Shown: positions 52,786-61,757, numbered from the stretch's first letter. The stretch is 64,000 nt of DNA from Candidatus Nitrosotalea sinensis (GCF_900143675.1 NZ_FRFC01000001.1:62001-126000), one strand, 5' to 3'. Numbers and translations are program-made. Notes: generated by a model from the sequence alone, not told the origin.

Positions 52786-53859
52786 TTGCAAATTGGAATA
52801 ATTCATCCCTTTTTTGATGTCACTGGAGGTGCAGAGCAGACTACGCTTGCGCTAATTGACAAACTAAAGACAACTGACAATATGGTTACACTGTACACTG
52901 TAGAGCCTCCTCATGTTGCAGAGACTGGAAATTTCAAGATACACGTAACCAAGAAGAAGAAACTTCCAAGTTTGTGGAGGTATCAGAGAATGTTGGAGAC
53001 AAAAAAATTATTTGATGAATCTCAGAGAAATGATCTGATTCTTGTCATGGGTGGAGGACTCTTGCTTGAAAGGACTAGTGCCAAGAGGGTTCTGGTTTAT
53101 TGCCACTCTACGTTTCTAGAAGAAAATAACTTTGCTCAGAGGAAGTTTGGTGGAATGAAGGGAATTTACTACAGGATTCTTCAAAGAAATATCAGAAATA
53201 GTTTATCATGTATCCATGACAGAAATGTTGAGCTAATTTCAAATTCAGAATATACAAGAAAAGAAATATCCAAGCAGTTTGGGAAGAATTCGTCGGTTGT
53301 GTATCCGCCTGTAAATATCAGCAGGTTTTTGAAATTTTTTGATTCTGCAAAACAGAAAAATGTTATAACCATATCAAGATATTCTCCAGAAAAAAAATTA
53401 GAGGATGCAGTAGAGATTGCAAGAGAAGGAGGATTTGCGTACACCATAGTGGGAAATGCAAAATATGATTCCCAGTTGAAATTATTTGAGGCAATAAAAT
53501 CGCAACAAGGCGGATCTGACATCAAATTTTATTGCAATATACCCCATACGGAGATGGAAAAATTATTGGTTTCATCCAAGGTTTATTTTCATACGTCAAA
53601 AGAGACTTTTGGGATATCTGTTGTTGAGAGCATTGCTGCAGGCTGCATACCAATAGTTCCTGACAACTCTGCTCACAGGGAGACTGTCCCATTTGATCAG
53701 CTGCGATTTGATGGAAAAGAAGATGCAATCAGGAAACTGCAAGATGCCATTTCAGGCAAGTATGATCATCTAAGAGACGATTTGAAAAACCACATACAAC
53801 AGTTTTCAGTTGAAAACTTTCAGAAAAACATGTCAGGACTTATTGAGGCGAAAAGTTAG
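52786..53859 (+). CDS. GT4 glycosyltransferase (ALG11-like)
   Basis: 357 aa from TTG 52786. GT-B fold: N-terminal GIIHPFFDVTGGAEQTTLAL, C-terminal nucleotide-sugar site ISRYSPEKKLEDAVEIA and the E-x7-E region KETFGISVVESIAAGCIPIV, then SAHRETVPFDQLRF. It probably adds a mannose-like or other nucleotide-activated sugar to a lipid-linked glycan. It shares architecture, but only moderate protein identity, with the gene at 60681-61757; 53623-53696 is almost identical DNA in both. Confidence 0.9.
   Translation: MQIGIIHPFFDVTGGAEQTTLALIDKLKTTDNMVTLYTVEPPHVAETGNFKIHVTKKKKLPSLWRYQRMLETKKLFDESQRNDLILVMGGGLLLERTSAKRVLVYCHSTFLEENNFAQRKFGGMKGIYYRILQRNIRNSLSCIHDRNVELISNSEYTRKEISKQFGKNSSVVYPPVNISRFLKFFDSAKQKNVITISRYSPEKKLEDAVEIAREGGFAYTIVGNAKYDSQLKLFEAIKSQQGGSDIKFYCNIPHTEMEKLLVSSKVYFHTSKETFGISVVESIAAGCIPIVPDNSAHRETVPFDQLRFDGKEDAIRKLQDAISGKYDHLRDDLKNHIQQFSVENFQKNMSGLIEAKS
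53623..53696 (+). repeat. 74-bp near-perfect inverted repeat, copy 1
   Basis: 39 bp (53623-53661) and 29 bp (53668-53696) are identical to the reverse complement of 60894-60932 and 60859-60887; the 6-bp spacer differs at 3-4 positions. The sequence just outside is clearly diverged, including at synonymous sites. It lies in the conserved ESIAAGCIPIV / SAHRETVPF segment of the GT4 gene. Confidence 0.85.
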
Positions 53860-53863
53860 GGAA

Positions 53864-54433
53864 CTATTGCCTTTTGGTAAATACGCCAAATGTGTTTTTG
53901 TCAGGCTCTGGAAATGATATCTCAAATCCCATGTTTTGCAACAGTTTTGGTTCAAGAAAACACTTGTGCATCTGGTGCGGGTTGTCTCCAAGCCCCCAAG
54001 CATTTTCAACATGTTGTTCATTTGTTGAAAATGAAGATGGTGTATAGATGATTACTTTTTTTCGGGCTATTCTTTTCATGTGATCAATTGCTGTCAATGC
54101 TTCTTGCAATTCTAGATGCTCTAGAACATCAATACATAAAACAATGTCAAAACTTTCATCGATGAATTTGTCCAGTTCATTCATCCCGAGTTTTACTACA
54201 GGCCAGTGCCTATTTGCTACCTTTAGATATTTTTCCCACAGATCACAACCAAGCGTGGATTTGCATCGTAGATTGTCAGATTTTGATATCTTTTTTATGA
54301 GTTGATTTTTTAGATTTTGGCCAAGCATCTTCTCAAGATTGTCTGTAGTGGCCTGCATTATACCACAACCCAAGTCAAGTACAGTATCATCTGTAGAAAC
54401 ATATCTTTGAATTATTTTACCTAGCCAGTTCAA
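53864..54433 (-). CDS. class I SAM methyltransferase
   Basis: 189 aa. SAM motifs: VLDLGCGIMQATTDNL (motif I), LGCDLWEKYL (motif II), FDIVLCIDVLEHLELQEAL (motif IV with His). Typical UbiE-like small-molecule methyltransferase; conserved tail IIYTPSSFSTNEQHVENAW suggests a dedicated glycan or lipid methylase. The stop is 5 bp from the convergent GT4 stop. The upstream spacer 54434-54598 is AT-rich with no gene. Confidence 0.85.
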   Translation of the reverse strand: MNWLGKIIQRYVSTDDTVLDLGCGIMQATTDNLEKMLGQNLKNQLIKKISKSDNLRCKSTLGCDLWEKYLKVANRHWPVVKLGMNELDKFIDESFDIVLCIDVLEHLELQEALTAIDHMKRIARKKVIIYTPSSFSTNEQHVENAWGLGDNPHQMHKCFLEPKLLQNMGFEISFPEPDKNTFGVFTKRQ

Positions 54434-54598
54434 TAATGTAAGAACATGATTACCAGTATTATATTATTGTGTAATGAATTTCTACAGGGAAAACTTACTA
54501 AATTATAATGCAGTTAACTATGTAAAACATAAAGAGAGTCAAATGGTTATCTGCCTATAGCGTTCTAAGTTGAGGCTTTCACAAGATGAGTTTTAACA

Positions 54599-54611
54599 GT
54601 AAATTTAAAAA
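54599..54611 (+). promoter_or_regulatory. TATA-like box A for the deacetylase-acyltransferase genes
   Basis: GTAAATTTAAAAA, centred about 25 nt before the GTG at 54631, supports leaderless transcription from that GTG. Confidence 0.55.
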
Positions 54612-54630
54612 TGTCACATAATCAAAACAT

Positions 54631-55284
54631 GTGAAAATAATTATGAATGTATTAGCTGTAGGAGCTCATTGGGATGATATTGAACTTGGATGTGGTTTGA
54701 CCTTGAAAAAATTGAAAGAAAAAGGACATGATGTTTTTACCATTGTTGTGTGTAGTTCCAACTATGGAAAAAATATGGAAGAAGGCATGAAAGAAGAAGA
54801 GGCGTTGGAAGGAGGATTACGATCATTTCAGTCAATAGGAGCAAGATACATTGCAACTCCAAAAGAGCCAAATAGCAATCTAGCATACAATAGAAAAATA
54901 ATGCAGGTTTTGGAAGATGCTGCAAATAAAAACAAAATTGATCTAGTATTTACTCATTGGTTTGGTGATGTAAATACAGATCATAGGGCAGTATGGGAAA
55001 TATCTAGAACATCATTTAGAAATGTAAAAAATTTTATTATGTATCAATCTAACTCGTATAGCGATCATGTGAATATTTTTACGCCCAATTTGTTTTTTAG
55101 CTATGATGAGAAAGATAGAAGATTTAAAGAACAGTTACTATCTCAATATGCAACAGAGTGGGCTCGCAGACAAGACAGGTGGAAAAGAGAAATATTTGAG
55201 AGAGAAAGATATTGGGGATTCTTATCTGGAAAAGAATATGCAGAGGGATTTCAATCCACTAATCTAGTAGATTTCACCATATAG
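54631..55284 (+). CDS. PIG-L/LmbE-family N-acetyl-sugar deacetylase
   Basis: 217 aa from GTG 54631 (ATG 54643 also possible). PIG-L motif AVGAHWDDIELGCGLTLKKL, where the usual AHPDDE has Trp for Pro; TIVVCSSNYGKN, LVFTHWFGDVNTDHRAV with the third metal His and the catalytic region. Zn-dependent removal of an acyl group from GlcNAc-type sugars. It precedes a hexapeptide acyltransferase by 12 bp, suggesting deacetylation followed by re-acylation of an amino sugar. Confidence 0.87.
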   Translation: MKIIMNVLAVGAHWDDIELGCGLTLKKLKEKGHDVFTIVVCSSNYGKNMEEGMKEEEALEGGLRSFQSIGARYIATPKEPNSNLAYNRKIMQVLEDAANKNKIDLVFTHWFGDVNTDHRAVWEISRTSFRNVKNFIMYQSNSYSDHVNIFTPNLFFSYDEKDRRFKEQLLSQYATEWARRQDRWKREIFERERYWGFLSGKEYAEGFQSTNLVDFTI

Positions 55285-55296
55285 AATTTGAGACCT

Positions 55297-56130
55297 ATGA
55301 TTAGAAAAACAAACTCAGACTCCATTTTAGGAACAAACTGCAGAGTAAGCGAGAATGTTATTTTTGGTACTAACGTAAAGATCGGCAACAATTGTGAAAT
55401 TGGAAGAAATACAATTTTAGAATCAGTTTTGATTGGGGATAATTGTAGAATTGGTGACAATGTCATTCTTAGATCTGTTTCAATTGGAGATAATTGCAGA
55501 GTAGAAGATAATTCGTTAATAGGATATGGCACCATAACAGGACACTACAAGGCCCAAGAATCACAGAAGGATAAAGAGCATGTAAAAATAGATGAATACA
55601 AGATTACATTAGGCAAGAATGTTTTAATCAGAACTGGTGTGACAATATATTTTGAGGCAACAATTGGCAATAATTGTTGGATAAATCATAATGCAATAGT
55701 AAGAGAGAAGGCAAGAATAGACGATGATACATCGATAGGATCGAACACCATCATAGAAAATAATGTACTAATAGGAAAGAGATGCGTTATCCACAATCAC
55801 ACACAGGTTTGCGATGGAACCATAATTGAATCATATGTATTTGTGGGACCAAATGTCACGTTTACAAATAACTCCCCAATTGGTCATTTAAGAGATGTTC
55901 CAGATACAATTCAATTAACGAATTTACGGTTAGGTTGTGCCATAGGTGCCGGTGCAACCATATGTCCAGGCATAGAGATTGGTCAAGAAGCAATAGTTGC
56001 AGCTGGTGCAGTGGTTACAAAAGATGTGTTGCCAAGAACAATTGTAGTAGGAAATCCTGCTAGAAAGATAAAAGATGTGGATGCCCAGAGTTTCATCAAA
56101 AAAGAGATTCGAGAACAATACGGGATATGA
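55297..56130 (+). CDS. left-handed beta-helix (hexapeptide) acyltransferase
   Basis: 277 aa from ATG 55297 (TTG 55288 would add 3). Repeating hexapeptides [LIV]G-x4 through residues 10-90 and 120-240 (GTNCRVSENVIFGTNVKIG, IGNNCWINHNAIV, CAIGAGATICPGIEIG), ending with the HxAT-type tail IVVGNPARKIKDV. The helix is interrupted near 85-110. Likely N- or O-acyltransferase on a sugar nucleotide, as in WbpD/PglD/VioB-type enzymes. Follows the deacetylase. Confidence 0.9.
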   Translation: MIRKTNSDSILGTNCRVSENVIFGTNVKIGNNCEIGRNTILESVLIGDNCRIGDNVILRSVSIGDNCRVEDNSLIGYGTITGHYKAQESQKDKEHVKIDEYKITLGKNVLIRTGVTIYFEATIGNNCWINHNAIVREKARIDDDTSIGSNTIIENNVLIGKRCVIHNHTQVCDGTIIESYVFVGPNVTFTNNSPIGHLRDVPDTIQLTNLRLGCAIGAGATICPGIEIGQEAIVAAGAVVTKDVLPRTIVVGNPARKIKDVDAQSFIKKEIREQYGI

Positions 56131-56189
56131 AAAATTCATACAAGTTGTAGAATTGGTCTTGTAATGTTCAGATCTTTTTGCATATACAT

Positions 56190-56633
56190 TTATTCGTGAG
56201 ACTTTACTCGCTTCATTATTTTGTCCATTGTTGCGTTAATGGCATTTATTCTATCAATGTCCTCTTTTGATAATTCTGTACGATTTGCTAGTTTTTGAAC
56301 AATCAGAAATGTTTGGATAAACATTGGAGTAAGGGGGCTGACCTCAACTTCAATTTCCAATTGTGAATGTTGTGCTCTGCTTTTCTTGTAATGCCAGTAT
56401 CCCAATAGGAAACTCAATGGGAGCCCTACGGATATTACAAACAATACAAAGGCCAAAAAATTTGGAAATATGTAATGTATAGAAGGAATATCCTTGATTG
56501 CCAGGTAATATGAGGTAATCATGAGATTAGTTACTGCGACGATGAATACAAGATATGTTCCATATCCTTGTCTGACGTAATACCATATTCTGAAAGGATT
56601 TATCTTTAGTTTTTTGTTATTTTTCGCAGACAT
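56190..56633 (-). CDS. two-TM membrane protein with C-terminal helix, unknown
   Basis: 147 aa. Basic N-terminus (AKNNKKLKINPFRIWYYVRQ), TM1 about residues 27-47, TM2 about 60-80, then a cytoplasmic helical region (FIQTFLIVQKLANRTELSKE, DIDRINAINATMDKIMKR). No recognised family; position in the glycan cluster may be coincidental. Confidence 0.65.
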   Translation of the reverse strand: MSAKNNKKLKINPFRIWYYVRQGYGTYLVFIVAVTNLMITSYYLAIKDIPSIHYIFPNFLAFVLFVISVGLPLSFLLGYWHYKKSRAQHSQLEIEVEVSPLTPMFIQTFLIVQKLANRTELSKEDIDRINAINATMDKIMKRVKSHE

Positions 56634-56856
56634 TTGGGAGCTCCATTTGATTTGAATCTTTTTTTAACTGCAACTTGGACATTTTGATTTATTGTTTACT
56701 TTGATATATAATCGATGGTAAACAATAATAGATGAACTGTGTCATCACAAAACAATTTAATACATCAAAACTCGATTCAGTGCAATGTTCAAACTTTATC
56801 AATTAACAATATACAAGATGGAAGATTTTGCGTACAATAAAAAATATCAGTAAAAA

Positions 56857-57726
56857 ATGAAAGTATCCGTAATAATTCCCGTGTATAATGCAGAGCAATA
56901 CATTAGAGAAGCTGTCAAATCAGTACTGGAACAGACATACACTGACATTGAAGTAATAGCAGTAAATGACGGCTCTACCGACAAGTCACTAGAAATTTTA
57001 AGAGAATACGAGAATAAAATCAAGGTAATATCAAAGCCAAATGGAGGAACTGCCTCTGCTCTGAACACTGGGATAAAAATGATGACTGGAGAGTGGTTCA
57101 AGTGGTTAGGAGCAGATGATATTTTGTATCCTACTGCAGTAGAAGAGCTAGTCAGCATAGCAGCAAAAATACAAGACAAGAACACAATCATCTATTCAGA
57201 TTATGACATAATAGATGGGACAGGCCTGGTCATCAGACAGTTTATTGAACCTAATTACAATAACACGAATCAGTTTGAGCGAAATACGATTCTTCTTGAT
57301 CATTTTTTTGCAAATGCTGGTACAATTCTAATACATAAATCAATATTTGACAGGTTTGGATTATATGATGAAACAATAGGATTTCAGGAGGATTACGAAT
57401 TATGGTTAAGATTGTGCTTGCAGCATGATTGTAAATTGTATTTGGTATCAAAAATTTTAATGGGATATAGGGTACATCAGAATCAGTTGACTGTGAGAAA
57501 CCAGAACAAGAACTTGGCAAATGCAAAAAAAATACGGCAACTAGTTTTACAGAGATTAGAGCCTCAATTACAAGAAAAATACCAAAAATCTCTGAAGAAA
57601 TATCAAAAGACAAAACCATTGTCAGTAAAAAGTCGCCACGTTGTAAGAGATATTATTTTCAAGGTGCTTCCACGATCTGTTTCAAGCAAGATACTAAATT
57701 CATACATGCGCAGAAAAGAAAGATAG
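56857..57726 (+). CDS. GT2 glycosyltransferase
   Basis: 289 aa GT-A enzyme. VSVIIPVYNAEQYIREAVKS, EVIAVNDGSTDKSLEIL, KPNGGTASALNTGI, WFKWLGADDILYPTA (DxD-like ADD), FQEDYELWLRLCL (ED motif). Transfers a sugar from a nucleotide donor to a growing surface glycan. A basic C-terminal region may bind the membrane. 56634-56856 is an AT-rich promoter spacer. Confidence 0.92.
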   Translation: MKVSVIIPVYNAEQYIREAVKSVLEQTYTDIEVIAVNDGSTDKSLEILREYENKIKVISKPNGGTASALNTGIKMMTGEWFKWLGADDILYPTAVEELVSIAAKIQDKNTIIYSDYDIIDGTGLVIRQFIEPNYNNTNQFERNTILLDHFFANAGTILIHKSIFDRFGLYDETIGFQEDYELWLRLCLQHDCKLYLVSKILMGYRVHQNQLTVRNQNKNLANAKKIRQLVLQRLEPQLQEKYQKSLKKYQKTKPLSVKSRHVVRDIIFKVLPRSVSSKILNSYMRRKER

Positions 57727-57730
57727 TTAC

Positions 57731-58834
57731 TTAGATAACCCATTTGAGTTGTTTCATTAATTTGATCAATTCATCTTGGTTTAGGTGCTTGACAGTTGCA
57801 GAGCCATATTCTTGTACCTTGAGGTTTTTCCCAAGAGAATCAACATCAAGCTCTTCTTCGCGCTTTATTACAAAGTGGTCCTTTCTTTCTTCAACGCGCC
57901 TCATCTCTTCTTCTGATACCAAGATTTCGTCTATCTTTTCTCCTGCACGGATTCCGATGTATTTTATTGGATAATTTTTCTTGTTTGTTTTTATTTGTGC
58001 ATATGCTTGGGCAAGATCGACTATCTTTGATGCGGGAGCCTTTTTGACAAATATCTCTCCCCCCTTGGTATTTTTTACGGCATAAAAGACAAGGTCGATT
58101 GCTTGGCTTAGTGTGAGCATGAATCTAGTCATTTGAGGATGTGTTACAGGAAGCGGCTCATTTTTGGCAATTTTTGCATCCCATAAAGGTACAATGCTGC
58201 CTCTGCTTCCCAGCACGTTTCCGTACCTGACACAGCAAAATGTTGTATTATCTTTTGACAGATCATCTGATAGAATTAATTTTTCTTGGAGTGCTTTGGT
58301 CATTCCCATTGCGTTTACGGGTTTTACTGCCTTGTCTGTACTAATTGCAACTACCTTTGGCACCTTTCTTGCAACTGATGCCTTGACAACATTGTATGCT
58401 CCGATAATGTTTGTCTTTACTGCCTCAAATGGGTGAGACTCGACAGCTGGGACTTGCTTGAGTGCTGCGGCATGAAATATGATATCAATGTCCTTTGCTG
58501 CAGTGTATACTCTGTCATAATCTCTAACATCACCAATTACAAACTGCATTTTTTTCAATATTGGAGAATCTGAAAACTCTTGTCTCATCAGGTGCTGCTT
58601 GTCTTCATCTCGGCTGAATATTCTAATTGTTTTTGGCTTGTACCTTGTTAGCTCTTTAATCATTTGGTGCCCAAAACTTCCAGTTCCTCCTGTTATCAGA
58701 ATATTTTTGTTGTCAAGAACAGAAGAATAATCCAAATCAAATTCATGGATAGTTTTTGATTTAATAAGTCTTAATCCATTTGCTGGATTGTTCAAGCCTG
58801 AAAACCTTTTAAATTTGGCAATAACACAAACCAT
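57731..58834 (-). CDS. CapE/FlaA1-like UDP-GlcNAc 4,6-dehydratase (5-epimerase)
   Basis: About 367 aa from ATG 58834; a TTG at 58795 or one nearer the Rossmann motif may be the real start. Rossmann ILITGGTGSFGHQMI, FSRDEDKQHLM, DVRDYDRVYTA, STDKAVKPVNAMGMTKALQE, where the Met/Lys pair replaces the usual YxxxK as in short soluble 4,6-dehydratases, and RYGNVLGSRGSIVPLW. It makes UDP-4-keto-6-deoxy-HexNAc. Followed across a shared promoter by WecB- and RmlD-like genes, forming the pathway triad. Confidence 0.9.
   Translation of the reverse strand: MVCVIAKFKRFSGLNNPANGLRLIKSKTIHEFDLDYSSVLDNKNILITGGTGSFGHQMIKELTRYKPKTIRIFSRDEDKQHLMRQEFSDSPILKKMQFVIGDVRDYDRVYTAAKDIDIIFHAAALKQVPAVESHPFEAVKTNIIGAYNVVKASVARKVPKVVAISTDKAVKPVNAMGMTKALQEKLILSDDLSKDNTTFCCVRYGNVLGSRGSIVPLWDAKIAKNEPLPVTHPQMTRFMLTLSQAIDLVFYAVKNTKGGEIFVKKAPASKIVDLAQAYAQIKTNKKNYPIKYIGIRAGEKIDEILVSEEEMRRVEERKDHFVIKREEELDVDSLGKNLKVQEYGSATVKHLNQDELIKLMKQLKWVI
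58805..58816. promoter_or_regulatory. shared box A between capE-like and wecB-like genes
   Basis: CCTTTTAAATTT is about 31 nt upstream of the wecB ATG (58842). Its near-symmetric TTTAAA core could also serve the minus-strand gene, whose start would then lie below 58800. Confidence 0.4.
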
Positions 58835-58841
58835 ATCTCTT

Positions 58842-59933
58842 ATGAAAATAATGACAATCTTTGGAACAAGACCTGAGATAATTAGGTTGAGCAGGATATT
58901 TTCTTTGCTTGACAAAAATTTTGATCATGTGATGGTAAACACAAGCCAGAACTATACCTATGAGCTAAATTCTGTATTTTTTGATGATTTGGAGATTCGC
59001 AAGCCAGACTATGACTTGAAGATAAGGACTGGCAAGTATGGGCCGGAGGTTTCAGATATTATAACAAAATCAGAAGAGGTGCTGCAAAAAGAAAGACCTG
59101 ATGTGTTGTTGATTTTAGGAGATACAAACAGCGGGCTTGCTGCAATTCCTGCTGCACATCATAAGATCAAAATAGCACACCTTGAGGCAGGCATGAGAAG
59201 CTATGACTTTAGGATGCCAGAAGAGAAAAACAGGATAATAATTGATCATCTGTCATCTCTTCTTTTGCCATATACTGCATACTCTAGAGAGAACCTCATT
59301 CGGGAAAACATCCATCCGGCCAAGATCTATGTGGTGGGAAATCCAATCATAGATGTAATAGATCATTTTACTCCAAAGATTGATGCAAGCAACATCATGG
59401 AAGAGATGGGCCTTGAGACAGACGGATATTTTTTGGTAACAGCGCATCGAAGTGAGAATGTTGACAATCCGGAAACATTGGGAAAAATATTTTCTTCATT
59501 AAATGCAATTGGAAAAAAATTCAAAAAGCAGGTGATATACCCGATTCACCCAAGAACAGTAAGCAAGATGAAAAAGCAAAAGATTCCAAGCAATATTAAA
59601 TTGATAAAACCTCTTGGCTTTTTTGATTTTTCAAAATTGGAAAAAAATGCATTTTGCTTGATAACAGACTCGGGAACAGTTCCAGAGGAGGCGCTTTATT
59701 TCAAGAAACCTTGTGTGACTATTCGAGAAAGTACAGAGAGGCCAGAATACATAGAGGAAGGATCTAACATACTTTCAGGACTTGATCCAAAGAACATTGA
59801 ATCTGCAGTAGAGCTTGTCACATCAAACCAGAACAACACGGAATGGAACAGAGCACTTGGAGATGGCAAGACTGCGCAAAGAGTTGCCAACATATTGCGT
59901 GGCAAGATAGATAGGCTTGACATCAAATCTTAG
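58842..59933 (+). CDS. non-hydrolysing UDP-GlcNAc 2-epimerase-like (WecB/CapG type)
   Basis: 363 aa from ATG 58842. MTIFGTRPEIIRLSRIF, LILGDTNSGLAAI, HLEAGMRSYDFRMPEEKN, TAHRSENVDNPE, IYPIHPRTV, LITDSGTVPEEALYF and VTIRESTERPE. GT-B fold epimerase acting at C2 of a UDP-HexNAc. In the triad it could be the final CapG/WbjD-type step rather than ManNAc formation. 38 bp before the RmlD-like gene. Confidence 0.92.
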   Translation: MKIMTIFGTRPEIIRLSRIFSLLDKNFDHVMVNTSQNYTYELNSVFFDDLEIRKPDYDLKIRTGKYGPEVSDIITKSEEVLQKERPDVLLILGDTNSGLAAIPAAHHKIKIAHLEAGMRSYDFRMPEEKNRIIIDHLSSLLLPYTAYSRENLIRENIHPAKIYVVGNPIIDVIDHFTPKIDASNIMEEMGLETDGYFLVTAHRSENVDNPETLGKIFSSLNAIGKKFKKQVIYPIHPRTVSKMKKQKIPSNIKLIKPLGFFDFSKLEKNAFCLITDSGTVPEEALYFKKPCVTIRESTERPEYIEEGSNILSGLDPKNIESAVELVTSNQNNTEWNRALGDGKTAQRVANILRGKIDRLDIKS

Positions 59934-59971
59934 AAAAGACTTAGAATACCATATACAATAAAAGGATACAC

Positions 59972-60691
59972 ATGAGCATTCTTGTAACTGGCGGAAGTGG
60001 GGCACTTGGTACGGAGCTAAAAAAAATACTTGATGACATATTGGCACCCACTCACCGGGAACTTGATGTAACTGACAAAAAGTCAGTTGAAGAGTATATC
60101 AAAAACCATGACATTGACACCGTGATACACACTGCTGCACTTACTCATATCAGGCCATGTGAGGAGAACAAGGCGCTTGCATGGAAGACAAATGTGGGCG
60201 GTACAAAAAACTTGGTTGATGTAGTACAGGATGCCAAGAAAAATATCAAGTTTGTATATATCAGCACTGCATGTGTCTTTGATGGGCATACAGGGATGTA
60301 TAAGGAGAGCTCCATTCCATATCCTGAGAACTTTTACGCACTGACAAAATTGATTGGAGAATATGAGGTAAACAAGCTTTCAGAATATTTGATAATTAGG
60401 ACCAACTTTGTTGCAAAGAAGAGATGGCCGTATCCAAAGGCATTCACGGACAGGTTTGGGACGTATCTTTTTGCCCAAGATGTAGCTCAAGGAGTAAAAG
60501 ACGTTCACATGGAGAATATGGATGGATGTGTTCACATAGTTGGGGACAAGAAAATATCAATGTTTGAGCTTGCCAAGATGACAACACCTGAGATAGAGCC
60601 CATGACAATCAAGGAATATTCAGGTCCCAGACTTACAATGGACATGAGTCTTGATACAGAGCGTTGGAAAAAATACAAGATCAGCCAGTAG
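59972..60691 (+). CDS. RmlD-like NAD(P)-dependent sugar reductase (SDR)
   Basis: 239 aa. ILVTGGSGALGTELKKIL, HRELDVTDKKSVEE, DTVIHTAALTHIRPCEENKA, YISTACVFDG, catalytic YALTK in NFYALTKLIGEYEV, and short C-terminus. Reduces a 4-keto-6-deoxy sugar. Compared with CapF it lacks a C-terminal cupin, so it is closer to the RmlD/WbvR-type reductase. Last in the WecB-RmlD pair. Convergent with the second GT4; 11-bp overlap. Confidence 0.9.
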   Translation: MSILVTGGSGALGTELKKILDDILAPTHRELDVTDKKSVEEYIKNHDIDTVIHTAALTHIRPCEENKALAWKTNVGGTKNLVDVVQDAKKNIKFVYISTACVFDGHTGMYKESSIPYPENFYALTKLIGEYEVNKLSEYLIIRTNFVAKKRWPYPKAFTDRFGTYLFAQDVAQGVKDVHMENMDGCVHIVGDKKISMFELAKMTTPEIEPMTIKEYSGPRLTMDMSLDTERWKKYKISQ

Positions 60692-61757
60692 AGCTGATTT
60701 CTTGTATTACATCTACAAAGGTAGACTTGAATGTGTTCTTGTCATAGTTTGTAAGTGAGCTTTGCAGTAAGGGGATGAACTTGTCGTAATCTCCTGCAAG
60801 TGCTTTTTTGATTTTGTCTTGTGCATCTTGTTTGTTGTCTTGCTTGTACCTTAATTGGTCAAATGGGACAGTCTCCCTGTGAGCAGAATTATTAGGAACT
60901 ATTGGTATGCAGCCTGCAGCAATGCTCTCAACTACTGATATTCCAAATGTTTCAGCAGATGCATGAAAGTAAACTTTGGAGCGCTGGAGGTTTTCAATGA
61001 CTTGAGGTCTTGGGATGTTTTGTAGCAGGTGGGTTTTTGAGTTTTTTACCTGTGCTGAGAGTTTTTCAAAATAAATTTGGTTTAGGCGCGTCTTTGTGTT
61101 GCCTACAATTGTATAATCAATGTCAACATCAGAGAATACATCAACTGCAAATTCAAGATTTTTTTCTTGAGAGTATCTTGATACAGTAATGGCAGAATTT
61201 GTTTTTCGTGTATTTTTTTGGAATGGTTGTGTCTCAACTGGGGGATAGATGATTTTGGAATCTTTTGAGAATTTTTCCTTTATGGAATCGTGGATGAATT
61301 TGGAATTTGATATTAAAAATATGTTCTTGTCAGATATGCGATTGAGAAATTTTTTGCTCAATGCATAGTATGGTTTGTAGTACCATGACCACATACCCTT
61401 GTACTTGCTTGTGTCCCTTTTTGTTTCATTTTGGAAATCATGATGGCAATAGATTACAAGTTTTTGGTTTTCATCTACTGGAACTGCCAGTCCGCCAGAG
61501 GCCTGGATTACCAAGTCATCATCTTTTGCCTTTTCAACTAGTTTTGATTCCATGTATCTCTGGTAGAGGCCAAAGGCTGGCAGATGAAATGGGAGTGTGG
61601 ATACGGTCTTGACATTTGGGAAAGAAACAGATGGTTTTGATATTGTATATAGTGTTACCGTGTGTCCCGTACTAGTTAGTGATTCAATTATGGCATCAAG
61701 TGTCTTTTCAGTTCCTCCTCCTCCACCAACAAAGCCGTGGATAATTCCAATCTTCAT
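60681..61757 (-). CDS. GT4 glycosyltransferase, paralogue of the 52786 gene
   Basis: 358 aa. GIIHGFVGGGGGTEKTLDAI, IVYCHHDF-like N-terminal segment (KLVIYCHHDF), VSRYSQEKNLEFAVDVFSDV, SAETFGISVVESIAAGCIPI, SAHRETVPFDQLRY. Same family and layout as the other GT4, orientation opposite, so the two bracket the glycan genes. Probably adds a different residue to the same chain. Confidence 0.9.
   Translation of the reverse strand: MKIGIIHGFVGGGGGTEKTLDAIIESLTSTGHTVTLYTISKPSVSFPNVKTVSTLPFHLPAFGLYQRYMESKLVEKAKDDDLVIQASGGLAVPVDENQKLVIYCHHDFQNETKRDTSKYKGMWSWYYKPYYALSKKFLNRISDKNIFLISNSKFIHDSIKEKFSKDSKIIYPPVETQPFQKNTRKTNSAITVSRYSQEKNLEFAVDVFSDVDIDYTIVGNTKTRLNQIYFEKLSAQVKNSKTHLLQNIPRPQVIENLQRSKVYFHASAETFGISVVESIAAGCIPIVPNNSAHRETVPFDQLRYKQDNKQDAQDKIKKALAGDYDKFIPLLQSSLTNYDKNTFKSTFVDVIQEISSTG
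60859..60932 (-). repeat. 74-bp near-perfect inverted repeat, copy 2
   Basis: Reverse complement of the 53623-53696 block: 29 bp and 39 bp identical stretches around a 6-bp divergent spacer. The two copies face each other across about 7.2 kb that holds the methyltransferase, deacetylase, acyltransferase, GT2 and the dehydratase-epimerase-reductase triad. Confidence 0.85.
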
